From Bacillus sp. es.036 (lineage in GTDB: Bacteria > Bacillota > Bacilli > Bacillales > Guptibacillaceae), in NCBI RefSeq assembly GCF_002563635.1, contig NZ_PDIZ01000001.1, forward strand, positions 1,922,001 through 1,986,000: a stretch of DNA of 64,000 nucleotides. Reading direction: 5' to 3'. The notes beneath the pieces were generated by a model, which saw nothing but the letters and a program-made list of their open reading frames with translations, searched no databases and was not told the DNA's origin. The stretch's first letter is position 1. Each line of letters starts with the position of its first letter. The position numbers and the translations under genes are program-made. This document shows positions 1 to 7,952 of the stretch, one piece after another.

Positions 1-221
1 GTTAGGATGCCAAGTAGAAATATCCACGACAAGGTGATTTGTTCACGATTTCTAAAATAAAGAAGAAAATAGCAACTTCCGCAACCAAGAACAAGCACAA
101 GAAAAGGGAAAATAGGCGGGAAGGTTTGTTCATATAAATAAAAGAACGCTAAAAGAAAATACACGAAAACCATATCATAAATATAATAGAGAAGATGAGG
201 AAGTTCTCTACGTACTTTCAT
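1..221 (-). CDS. yebA: YebA-like membrane protein, 5' part only (transglutaminase-family operon partner)
   Basis: This gene starts with ATG at 221 and runs off the left edge, so only about 73 codons are visible. The visible part starts with a short basic stretch and then has two hydrophobic membrane segments separated by a short basic loop. Its start overlaps the stop of the DUF58 gene (TAATG arrangement), so the two are translationally coupled. In Bacillus the MoxR ATPase, DUF58 protein and a large multi-membrane transglutaminase-domain protein (YebA) form one operon; the assignment rests on that context, because the transglutaminase domain would lie outside the window. Confidence 0.6.
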   Translation of the reverse strand, partial: MKVRRELPHLLYYIYDMVFVYFLLAFFYLYEQTFPPIFPFLVLVLGCGSCYFLLYFRNREQITLSWIFLLGIL

Positions 222-1429
222 TAATTCCGAACCCTTTCTATCTTACTAAGATACGCATAACCATCCGACATTTTCACGTCATAGCACATATGACCTATAC
301 TCTTCAAAAACTGATAAAATGTTTCTTCTTCCTTTGATTGAATCGGCTCACCTAATCGAATCAAAACAGAGCGCTCTGATAATCGCTTTTGGAGCAATAA
401 ACTCATCCGTTCAAAAGATAACAACGGTCTTGTGTCATCAATTCGAGCCAATAACTCTAGTGCCTTACTTAACTGAGCATTCCCCTCTCTCACTTCAAGT
501 ACCATAGAAGAAGCAGGTCCTTCAGGTTCAAGATTAATATGGATTTCAAACGCTATCCCTCGTTTTGTAGCGACTGAACAAAGAAAGGCTAGTTGGCTAA
601 TATATGCTTCGATGTTATTGGAGACTTGCCCAGGACTATTCTTTCTTTTAACAGATAAATCAAGAATAAAAACCCACCTCATCTCGATCGAACGCTCGTA
701 CACTTTCGATTTTAATTCTGAAGTTCTTGCCGTAGCTTTCCAATGAATACGATTAAAAGGATCAGAGTTCGCATATTCTCGTGCACCTGCAGGAGCACAC
801 AAGTTTTCATAGAGGGAATGTTCATAAGCGTGACTCCCCATTTCATAAGTCGAAAGTTGTTCTACGCCTTGCACCTCACTCAACTCAGGGTAAATCAATA
901 TTTCTGTTTCTGAGAAACCTTGAAAACTAGATAGGCGGCTTCCTAAACCAAAGAGATCCTTTATTATAAATTGAAGGTTCCTTATTCGCGTAGCTCCTCT
1001 TTCATAAGCATGGATGGAAAAGGAAATGTTCTTACGTTCATTTCGTCTCATAAAAAAAGGAACATCATAATAGTGAAGGTTTTTCGTGTTTTGAACAATT
1101 TCAAGTTGGGGGAGATGTATCACAGGCTCAACAGCAAAGCGCAGCTCGCCGTTCCAAATCGGCAACTTCCCTTGATTTTGTATCGAAAAGGAGAGCGTTT
1201 CATGTTCACCTTTGAAAAGCCTAATCGTATGTCGCTTATTTTCTACCTGAACAGATGTAGCTGCTTTCTTTAAGTAGATACGGGTTCCATAGCTAAGTAG
1301 CAATAATGCCATAGTAACTATGAATAGCTCGACCGATTGAAAATAAAAAGAAATAATAATCAAAACCCAGCTTAGTCCTAGAAAAGAAGAAAGGAATATA
1401 GAGAGTGTGGTTTTAGACTCCCACCTCAT
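221..1429 (-). CDS. yeaD: DUF58-domain membrane protein (YeaD-like)
   Basis: A 402-residue protein with two membrane segments near the N-terminus (about residues 10-50), a beta-rich middle part and the DUF58 signature DPFNRIHWKATART at about residues 223-236. A von Willebrand-like region follows (FILDLSVKRKN, with a D-x-S-type start). Members of this family occur beside MoxR ATPases and transglutaminase-domain proteins and are thought to act with them in assembling or maturing surface or membrane complexes; the substrate is unknown. Its ATG overlaps the moxR stop (ATGA) and its stop overlaps the next start, so the three genes form a tightly coupled operon. Length is normal for the family. Confidence 0.85.
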   Translation of the reverse strand: MRWESKTTLSIFLSSFLGLSWVLIIISFYFQSVELFIVTMALLLLSYGTRIYLKKAATSVQVENKRHTIRLFKGEHETLSFSIQNQGKLPIWNGELRFAVEPVIHLPQLEIVQNTKNLHYYDVPFFMRRNERKNISFSIHAYERGATRIRNLQFIIKDLFGLGSRLSSFQGFSETEILIYPELSEVQGVEQLSTYEMGSHAYEHSLYENLCAPAGAREYANSDPFNRIHWKATARTSELKSKVYERSIEMRWVFILDLSVKRKNSPGQVSNNIEAYISQLAFLCSVATKRGIAFEIHINLEPEGPASSMVLEVREGNAQLSKALELLARIDDTRPLLSFERMSLLLQKRLSERSVLIRLGEPIQSKEEETFYQFLKSIGHMCYDVKMSDGYAYLSKIERVRN

Positions 1430-2379
1430 GTTGTTGCCCCTCCCCTCACTTCCACCGGAACCTCGACTAGAGTAAGAATCTCTTGAAGCACAGCTTGTTT
1501 CGTCTTACGCATCGCTCCTTCCATCGTTAAGACTAGACGATGACTGAGAACATAAGGCGCCACGAACTGAATATCTTCAGGAGTAACAAATGATCTTCCT
1601 TCGATGAATGCTTTTCCTTGTGCTGCTTTCATAAAGGCAATCGTTCCTCGCGGGCTTACGCCAACACTTATGTACCCTCCGCTTCTCGTCGCTTGGACGA
1701 TACTTAAAAGATAATCCTCAATTACTTCAGAAAGCTCCACTCGCTTCACTTCTTTTTGAAATAATTCAATTTCTCCATCTTCAAAAATCGACTTCAAATC
1801 ATCGAATGGATTTTGAAGCCTCATCATTTGAATCATTCGTTTTTCTTCTATCGGTGTTGGATATCCGCTTTGCATCTGCATAAAGAAACGATCCATTTGG
1901 GCTTCAGGTAATGAAAAAGTTCCCTGTGATTCGAGGGGATTTTGCGTTGCGATTACGATAAAAGGCGTCGGAAGTTTGAGCGTTGTTCCTTCAATGGTTA
2001 CCTGCTTTTCTTCCATTACTTCTAGTAAACTCGACTGCGTTCGAGGCGTTGCTCGGTTGATTTCATCAGCTAGCAATACGTTCGTCACAACTGGTCCTGG
2101 ACGCAATTCAAAATCTTGCTTTTTTGGATTGAAAAATTGAATACCTGTCACATCACCTGGTAAAACATCTGGAGTAAACTGAATTCTTTTAAATTGCCCA
2201 CCTAGTAAAACAGCCATTGATTTAGCTAGAAGGGTTTTTCCAGTACCAGGAACATCTTCCAGCAATACATTACCATTATTTAACAAAGAAATCATCACCA
2301 GCTCAATCGTTTTTTTCTTTCCGATTAGAACTTTTTGCATCTCATGTTGGACAAGCTTCATCTTTTCAACAATAGTCAT
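1426..2379 (-). CDS. yeaC: MoxR-family AAA ATPase (YeaC-like)
   Basis: A 317-residue AAA+ ATPase of the MoxR family. The Walker A motif EDVPGTGKT lies at about residues 41-49, the Walker B LLADEINRAT at about 102-111, and an arginine-rich sensor region SVGVSPRGT near 245. MoxR ATPases act as chaperone-like assembly factors for partner proteins carrying von Willebrand-type domains, here probably the DUF58 protein encoded just downstream with a 4-base overlap. A good ribosome binding site (AAGGGG) precedes the ATG. It is the first gene of the operon that leaves the window on the left. In B. subtilis this operon is not next to dinB/yqjH, so the order here is rearranged. Confidence 0.9.
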   Translation of the reverse strand: MTIVEKMKLVQHEMQKVLIGKKKTIELVMISLLNNGNVLLEDVPGTGKTLLAKSMAVLLGGQFKRIQFTPDVLPGDVTGIQFFNPKKQDFELRPGPVVTNVLLADEINRATPRTQSSLLEVMEEKQVTIEGTTLKLPTPFIVIATQNPLESQGTFSLPEAQMDRFFMQMQSGYPTPIEEKRMIQMMRLQNPFDDLKSIFEDGEIELFQKEVKRVELSEVIEDYLLSIVQATRSGGYISVGVSPRGTIAFMKAAQGKAFIEGRSFVTPEDIQFVAPYVLSHRLVLTMEGAMRKTKQAVLQEILTLVEVPVEVRGGATT

Positions 2380-2413
2380 ATTAGCAGCCCCTTTTTAGAT
2401 GGAGAGATATCGA

Positions 2414-3694
2414 TTAATCCTTATCTTGCTTATACTTCCAGAGGAAGTCACGATCTAAACTTGTGCCACGCCTTTTCTCATCTCTTAACTTATGACTTCC
2501 ATCCTTACCGAGTTGATTTCCTTTAAGAAGAGCTCCCTCACCATATTTGGATCGAATCGAACCAATCGTATTCTGGAGATTGTATCGTTTTGAATCCGCT
2601 TCAAAAGAAAATAAATCAAGCTGAACAGTGGCCTCGTTTCGATCAACTAGCTGCTGTCCTGTTACGCCAAGTAAGCGAATCGGCTGCCCTGACCAATTCT
2701 TCTCAAAGAGAGCTTGAACAGCTTCAAGAATGTCCGCAGACTGAGATATGGGATTTTGAAGTTTTCTACTTCTAGTAACGGTTGTTCGATCACTGTAACG
2801 TATCGTTAGCTGAATATTAAAACTCAGAACGTTCTTTTTGGCCATCCGCTTAGCTACAGAATCAGATAAATTTGTGAGTGCGGTATGAATGCGGTGATGA
2901 TCAATAAGATCTTCCGGAAACGTAGTGGAATTGCCAACACTTTTAAATTCATCTATCGCATCTGGATCAACGGGGCGATTGTCTCGTCCGTTGGCACGCT
3001 CATGTAACCTTCTTCCATTAATGCCTAGCTTCATTTCAAGTTGTAGAGGATTCGCATGAGCTAGATCGTGGATGGTTTTAATTTCTAGCTCAAGTAATTT
3101 TTCTTTTGTTTTCTTTCCTACCCCATGCATTTCCCCAACATCAAGTGGCCAGAGCAATTGATCTAACTCTCGTTTACGAAGAATGGTAATCCCTAAAGGC
3201 TTTTTCATATCAGAAGCCATCTTTGCTAAAAATTTATTTGGTGCAATTCCAATACTACAAGGGATGCCAATTTCAGCATGAATGCGATTTTGAATTTCCT
3301 CCGCTATTTCAATAGGATTCCGATGTCCACAATCTTCTGTTATATCTAAATACCCTTCATCAATGGAAACTGGCTGGACGAGTGGCGTGTAGGTTTCTAA
3401 TAGTTCAAAAATTTGGAGAGAGGTTTGTCGGTAAAGTGGAAAATTAGGTGGCATAATGAGAAGTTCAGGACAGTGCTTTTTGGCTTCCCAAACCGGCATT
3501 GTTGTCTTGACGCCTTTCTTTCTCGCTTCATAGCTACTCGTTACAACAATACCTCGCCTTTCCTCTACATTCCCCGCAATAGCAAGAGGTTTTCCTCGAA
3601 GTTTTGGGTTATGAGCGACTTCGACAGACGCGTAAAAACTGTTCATATCCACATGAAAAATAATTCTTCCTCTTCCCTTTGTACTAAGGTCCAT
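2414..3694 (-). CDS. dinB: DNA polymerase IV (Y-family)
   Basis: Y-family translesion DNA polymerase like B. subtilis YqjH/PolY1. The catalytic carboxylates are visible: D16 in FHVDMNSF and D112-E113 in SIDEGYLD. A helix-hairpin-helix region (GVGKKTKEKLLEL) follows, then the little-finger domain, and a beta-clamp binding motif QLDLF near the C-terminus. The reading frame is open up to 3748, but the ATG at 3694 is preferred: AAGGAG lies 9 bases before it, and upstream candidates overlap the terminator of the preceding gene. This gives 426 residues, near the family norm of about 415. It bypasses lesions at the cost of fidelity. In B. subtilis it is also linked to the yqjC-yqjE genes. Confidence 0.92.
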   Translation of the reverse strand: MDLSTKGRGRIIFHVDMNSFYASVEVAHNPKLRGKPLAIAGNVEERRGIVVTSSYEARKKGVKTTMPVWEAKKHCPELLIMPPNFPLYRQTSLQIFELLETYTPLVQPVSIDEGYLDITEDCGHRNPIEIAEEIQNRIHAEIGIPCSIGIAPNKFLAKMASDMKKPLGITILRKRELDQLLWPLDVGEMHGVGKKTKEKLLELEIKTIHDLAHANPLQLEMKLGINGRRLHERANGRDNRPVDPDAIDEFKSVGNSTTFPEDLIDHHRIHTALTNLSDSVAKRMAKKNVLSFNIQLTIRYSDRTTVTRSRKLQNPISQSADILEAVQALFEKNWSGQPIRLLGVTGQQLVDRNEATVQLDLFSFEADSKRYNLQNTIGSIRSKYGEGALLKGNQLGKDGSHKLRDEKRRGTSLDRDFLWKYKQDKD

Positions 3695-3751
3695 TCCATC
3701 CATCTCCTTAAGCCCTCTATCGAAACCGTTGCGTTTCCCGCCACTCATGCT

Positions 3752-3776
3752 AAAAAGACAGGAGAGGTCTCCTGTC
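3752..3776 (-). terminator. Intrinsic terminator after the MarR gene
   Basis: An 8-bp perfect stem (GACAGGAG paired with CTCCTGTC, 3757-3764 and 3769-3776) with a 4-base loop is followed on the minus strand by five U residues. It begins one base after the MarR stop codon and ends before dinB. Confidence 0.8.
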
Positions 3777-4265
3777 TCACGTGGTGAGTACTTGCTTTCG
3801 TTCTACCCATTTCACAAATTCACTACCGTGAAAATGCTGGTTGAATTCCATTTGAAATTCGTACATAGCATCTAGAAATTCAGCATTTTCAGCTGATTTT
3901 GAGCGATACTCATCTAAGTAATTCATGACCGCATAGGAATACTGCGTACTAGCTTCCACTTTATGATGACCTTCTTCCGTCAAGGTCACGTATGATACGC
4001 GCCGGTCGTTCGCTTTCTTATCAAGTTTGACAAACAGTTTGTTCTTCAAACGTTTTAACACCTGCATAACTGTTGATACGTCCCAAAGCCCAATTTCTGA
4101 AACTCTTGTAATGGTAACTTCTTCTTCCAAATAAACAATCCACATCACATGCTGTTCGGCTTGAGTTAATCCAATTTCTCTCGCATTTTTTTGCCATTCA
4201 TTTTCCAGTACTTTATAAGTTCCTCGCATATAATTCATAAGTTTATGAGTTTGAATAGAGTCCAT
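3777..4265 (-). CDS. MarR-family regulator, ScoC/Hpr-like
   Basis: A 162-residue winged-helix regulator. The region ITRVSEIGLWDVSTVMQVLK followed by a wing with NDRRVSYVTLTEEG is close in layout to ScoC (Hpr) of B. subtilis, the transition-state repressor of extracellular proteases and peptide transporters, though this protein is shorter (ScoC is about 200 residues). It is monocistronic: a terminator follows its stop at once and another lies upstream at 4352-4388. Whether it is a true ScoC or a paralogue cannot be decided here. An AT-rich promoter region with a TATAAT hexamer lies before its ATG, but no convincing -35 was found. Confidence 0.75.
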   Translation of the reverse strand: MDSIQTHKLMNYMRGTYKVLENEWQKNAREIGLTQAEQHVMWIVYLEEEVTITRVSEIGLWDVSTVMQVLKRLKNKLFVKLDKKANDRRVSYVTLTEEGHHKVEASTQYSYAVMNYLDEYRSKSAENAEFLDAMYEFQMEFNQHFHGSEFVKWVERKQVLTT

Positions 4266-4351
4266 TTTAACACCGCTTCCACTTCAATAATTATAATCAT
4301 ACCGTTCTAGTTTAACATAATATAGAAGCAGTGCCACAAAGGTGTATGTAA

Positions 4352-4388
4352 CAAAAAAGAGAACATTGCCGAAAATCGACAATGTTCT
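4352..4388 (-). terminator. Intrinsic terminator of the methylmalonyl-CoA/yqjE operon
   Basis: A 9-bp stem (AGAACATTG with CAATGTTCT, 4360-4368 and 4380-4388), 11-base loop, followed on the minus strand by a six-U run. It lies 12 bases after the yqjE stop. Confidence 0.85.
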
Positions 4389-4399
4389 AAACAATGCTT

Positions 4400-5521
4400 C
4401 TACGCATTGGCAACTTCTTTAATAATTGAGATAACTGCTTCAGATACCTTTACTAATTCTTTTACTGGCATCCTTTCATTCGTTGTATGAATTTCTTCGT
4501 AACCAACTGCAAGATTGACTGTAGGGATACCATGCCCAGCAATCACATTGGCATCACTTCCACCGCCACTCGTTAATAGTTCTGGGCGACGCCCTATCTT
4601 TTCCATCGCTTTTTTGGCTACTTCAACAACATAGTCGCCTTCATTGAACTTAAAGCCAGGGTACATAACTTTAATATCAAGTTCTACAGAACCGCCCATT
4701 TCAGAAGCCGTTTTTTCAAAGGCTTGTTTCATTTTTTCGACTTGCGCTTCCATCTTCTCTGGAACTAGAGACCGCGCTTCAGCTAGTACTTCTACATGAT
4801 CACAAACAATGTTTGTTTGAGAACCACCTTCAAAACGACCGATATTCGCTGTTGTTTCATCGTCAAGTCGACCAAGCGGCATTTTCGCGATTGATTTGGC
4901 TGCCATGGTGATCGCTGAAACGCCTTTTTCTGGTGCAACACCAGCATGAGCTGTTTTCCCATAAATGGTTGCTTTTATTTTCGCTTGCGTAGGAGCAGCG
5001 GTAATGATTTTTCCGACTTCACCATCACTATCAAGCGCATAACCAAATTTGGCGATTAGCTTTTCAGGATCAAGAACTTTTGCACCTTGAAGCCCTGATT
5101 CTTCTCCAACCGTAATAATAAACTGAATCGTTCCATACTCAATGTTTTGTTCTTTTAATACGCGAATGGCTTCAAACATAGCAGCTAAACCGGTTTTATC
5201 ATCGGCTCCAAGGATCGTTGTTCCATCGGTTACCACATACCCATCTTTGATGGATGGCTTAATGCCTTTACCTGGCACTACTGTATCCATATGAGAAGTA
5301 AAGTAAATCGGATCTGCTTTTTCAATGTTCCCTTTAAGCGTGCAGATTAAGTTCCCTGCCTCATGATCTGTCTTATCTGCAGCATCATCTTCTTCTACTT
5401 CCACACCAAGCGATGTGAATTTCTCCTTTAAAATGGAAGCAATTTTCTTCTCGTGTTTCGTTTCAGAATCAATTTGAACCAACTCTAAAAATTCGTCTAC
5501 TAGTCTTTGTTCATTAATCAT
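4400..5521 (-). CDS. yqjE: M20-family dizinc peptidase (YqjE, peptidase T-like)
   Basis: A 373-residue M20 metallopeptidase like YqjE of B. subtilis. Metal-site motifs are in order: TSHMDT (H77, D79), LGADDKTG (D107/D108), VGEESG (E140, E141), and a later H in the C-terminal region (AVGYEEIHTTNE). The dimerisation domain sits between about residues 180 and 290. Such enzymes release amino acids from di- or tripeptides in the cytoplasm. It is the last gene of an operon with methylmalonyl-CoA enzymes, as in B. subtilis, so a role in amino acid or peptide turnover that feeds the propionyl-CoA route is plausible but not shown. Confidence 0.88.
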   Translation of the reverse strand: MINEQRLVDEFLELVQIDSETKHEKKIASILKEKFTSLGVEVEEDDAADKTDHEAGNLICTLKGNIEKADPIYFTSHMDTVVPGKGIKPSIKDGYVVTDGTTILGADDKTGLAAMFEAIRVLKEQNIEYGTIQFIITVGEESGLQGAKVLDPEKLIAKFGYALDSDGEVGKIITAAPTQAKIKATIYGKTAHAGVAPEKGVSAITMAAKSIAKMPLGRLDDETTANIGRFEGGSQTNIVCDHVEVLAEARSLVPEKMEAQVEKMKQAFEKTASEMGGSVELDIKVMYPGFKFNEGDYVVEVAKKAMEKIGRRPELLTSGGGSDANVIAGHGIPTVNLAVGYEEIHTTNERMPVKELVKVSEAVISIIKEVANA

Positions 5522-5547
5522 GTTGTTTGTGCCTCCTAGAAATCGGT

Positions 5548-7095
5548 TTAAAGCGGGATATTGCCGTGTTTCTTCTTAGGGCGTTCTTCGTGCTTATTCC
5601 GCATCATTTCGAGCGCTTCAATCAGTTTCTTTCTCGTTTCTCTTGGATCGATGACGTCATCAACCATCCCACGTGAAGCAGCTATGTATGGGTTCGCGAA
5701 CTTCTCACGATATTCTTCAATCTTTGCAGCTCGCGTTGCTTCTGGATCTTCACTCTCATTAATTTCTCTTGCAAAAATCACATTTGCTGCACCTTCCGGA
5801 CCCATTACGGCAATTTCAGCATTTGGCCATGCATACACGAGATCGGCTCCAATGGATTTGGAATTTAAAGCGACATAAGCGCCACCGTATGCTTTCCTTA
5901 GGATAACCGTAATTTTTGGTACGGTCGCTTCTGAATAGGAATAAAGAATTTTAGCTCCATGGCGGATAATACCTCCATGCTCCTGTTTAATACCCGGGAA
6001 AAACCCCGTAACATCTTCAAACGTAATTAATGGAATATTAAAAGAATCACAGAACCGAATAAAGCGCGCAAGCTTGTCAGATGAATCAATGTCGAGTCCA
6101 CCAGCCATAACTTTTGGCTGATTGCAGACCATTCCTACCGTCTCACCTTTTATTCTTGCAAAACCAACAACAATGTTTTTCGCAAAATATTTTTGTACTT
6201 CAAGAAATGAGTCTTTATCTACTACTGCATCAATCACCGTTCTAACGTCATATGGCCTGGTCGCATCAAATGGAACAATGTCAGCAAGATCTGCACAGAA
6301 ATCGTCACGTTCTTCACTTTTAATGATGGGGCTCTTTTCTTCATTATTGGATGGTAAATAGCTGATCAAATCTCGAACACTTGCGAGAACCTCTTCTTCT
6401 GTTTTACCTGTAAAGTGAGCATTGCCACTTTTAGAACGATGGACTTTCGCACCACCAAGGTCTTCTGCTGTAATCTTCTCACGTGTAACCGTTTCAATGA
6501 CTTTTGGTCCAGTTATAAACATCTGACTCGTATCTTCTACCATAAAAACAAAATCTGTAATTGCAGGGGAATAAACAGCTCCACCTGCGCATGGCCCCAT
6601 AATCACCGAAATTTGTGGAATCACACCAGAATAGATGGAGTTTCGATAAAAGATGTGTCCATACCCATCCAATGATACCACACCTTCTTGAATCCTCGCA
6701 CCTCCAGAGTCGTTCAAACCGATAATTGGCGCACCATTACGCGCTGCAAGATCCATAACGTGTGCTACTTTTTTGGCATGCATTTCACCTAGCGCTCCGC
6801 CAAAAACGGTAAAATCTTGCGCAAATAGATAAATAGGACGGCCATTCACCTTTCCATAACCGGTGACCACACCTTCACCCGGCGCTTTTACATCTCCCAT
6901 TCCAAAATCTTGAGATCGATGTTCAATAAACGAATTAAGTTCAACAAACGTACCCGGGTCAACGAGTAAATCAATTCGTTCTCGAGCCGTTAACTTTCCT
7001 TTCTCATGCTGTTTGTTAATTCGTTCATCCCCACCTCCAAGCTCTACTTCTCTCCGTCGATCGTACAATTCGTTGATTTTATCATACATATCCAT
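5548..7095 (-). CDS. yqjD: Propionyl-CoA carboxylase / methylmalonyl-CoA decarboxylase type carboxyltransferase subunit (YqjD)
   Basis: A 515-residue biotin-dependent carboxyltransferase of the PccB/MmdA family: N-terminal HEKGKLTARERIDLL, oxyanion-forming glycines in GGARIQEGV and a second crotonase-like half with GGAYVALNSKSIGAD. It moves carboxyl groups between carboxybiotin and propionyl-CoA. Its ATG overlaps the stop of the upstream gene (TAATG), with AAGGAGG before it. No biotin carboxylase or biotin carrier lies in this operon; the carrier and carboxylase could be shared with AccB/AccC at 37906-39773 (inference). Placement beside the mutase and epimerase supports action on propionyl-CoA rather than acetyl-CoA. 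Confidence 0.88.
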   Translation of the reverse strand: MDMYDKINELYDRRREVELGGGDERINKQHEKGKLTARERIDLLVDPGTFVELNSFIEHRSQDFGMGDVKAPGEGVVTGYGKVNGRPIYLFAQDFTVFGGALGEMHAKKVAHVMDLAARNGAPIIGLNDSGGARIQEGVVSLDGYGHIFYRNSIYSGVIPQISVIMGPCAGGAVYSPAITDFVFMVEDTSQMFITGPKVIETVTREKITAEDLGGAKVHRSKSGNAHFTGKTEEEVLASVRDLISYLPSNNEEKSPIIKSEERDDFCADLADIVPFDATRPYDVRTVIDAVVDKDSFLEVQKYFAKNIVVGFARIKGETVGMVCNQPKVMAGGLDIDSSDKLARFIRFCDSFNIPLITFEDVTGFFPGIKQEHGGIIRHGAKILYSYSEATVPKITVILRKAYGGAYVALNSKSIGADLVYAWPNAEIAVMGPEGAANVIFAREINESEDPEATRAAKIEEYREKFANPYIAASRGMVDDVIDPRETRKKLIEALEMMRNKHEERPKKKHGNIPL

Positions 7096-7931
7096 TATTC
7101 TGCCTCCTTCGAAGGTTTATCACAAAGTTCGTACAGGACCCCTCCTGCTGATTTAGGATGCAGAAATGCAATATTCGCTCCACCAGCACCTTTAACAGGC
7201 GTTTCATGAATAAGTTTCACTCCGTTTTCAGAAAGTTCACGTAGCCTGTCTTCAATTCGATCGTCTGCAAGTGCAATGTGATGAATTCCTTCGCCTCTTT
7301 TATTAATAAATGAAGCAATTGGACTTGAATCTCCAATAGGCTCTAGAAGTTCTATTCTAGACTCACCGATTTTCATAAAAGCCACTTTCACCCCTTCTGA
7401 AACAACTTCTTCAATTGCCTCTAGTTTCAAATGAAGCTGGTTCACATAAAAAGGGAGCGCCTCTTCTAGAGAAGATACTGCAATTCCGATGTGATCAATT
7501 TTTTTAGGAGGTTCTTTAATGGATTGATCGATTCCGTCTCGCTCGTACACTGCTTTTTCGATAAAAACAGCTGTATCTTTAGTTGGCGTACCTGGCGTAA
7601 ATACCTTTTGAATTCCTTTTGATTCTAAGAAGGGGATGTCTTCCCAAGGAATAACTCCACCTCCCACAACGATAATATCCCCTGCATTGCGCTGTTCTAG
7701 CAGTGAAACAATTTCAGGGAATAGTTCATTATGTGCACCTGATAAGCATGATAAGCCAATCGCATCCACATCTTCTTGTATTGCAGCTGTGACGATTTGT
7801 TGTGGCGTTTGCCTTAAACCCGTATAGATTACTTCCATTCCATAATCACGAAGGGCCTGAGCGATTACAAGAGCGCCTCTATCATGACCATCAAGACCTG
7901 GCTTTGCAATTAAAACGCGTATCTTCTTCAT
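7095..7931 (-). CDS. Fusion of methylmalonyl-CoA mutase cobalamin subunit with methylmalonyl-CoA epimerase
   Basis: One 278-residue frame holds two enzymes. Residues 1-130 are the B12-binding small subunit of methylmalonyl-CoA mutase, with the base-off signature DGHDRG (H16 is the expected cobalt ligand), the SCLSGAH loop and GGVIPWED. After a charged linker (about 131-144) residues 145-272 are a vicinal-oxygen-chelate methylmalonyl-CoA epimerase: DHIGIAV (H147), EGIHHIA (H217/H218), FLHPKSAGGVLYEL (E268). There is no internal stop or frameshift. The epimerase converts the S form made by the carboxylase to the R form used by the mutase, so the fusion joins consecutive steps. B. subtilis carries the epimerase as separate YqjC. 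The upstream gene supplies the catalytic large subunit. Confidence 0.88.
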   Translation of the reverse strand: MKKIRVLIAKPGLDGHDRGALVIAQALRDYGMEVIYTGLRQTPQQIVTAAIQEDVDAIGLSCLSGAHNELFPEIVSLLEQRNAGDIIVVGGGVIPWEDIPFLESKGIQKVFTPGTPTKDTAVFIEKAVYERDGIDQSIKEPPKKIDHIGIAVSSLEEALPFYVNQLHLKLEAIEEVVSEGVKVAFMKIGESRIELLEPIGDSSPIASFINKRGEGIHHIALADDRIEDRLRELSENGVKLIHETPVKGAGGANIAFLHPKSAGGVLYELCDKPSKEAE

Positions 7932-7952
7932 CTCTTTCCACTCCCCGTTTGT

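Noticed and set aside
2335-3787. Several plus-strand open frames opposite moxR and dinB
   Set aside because: All are antisense to well-supported genes and lack start signals.
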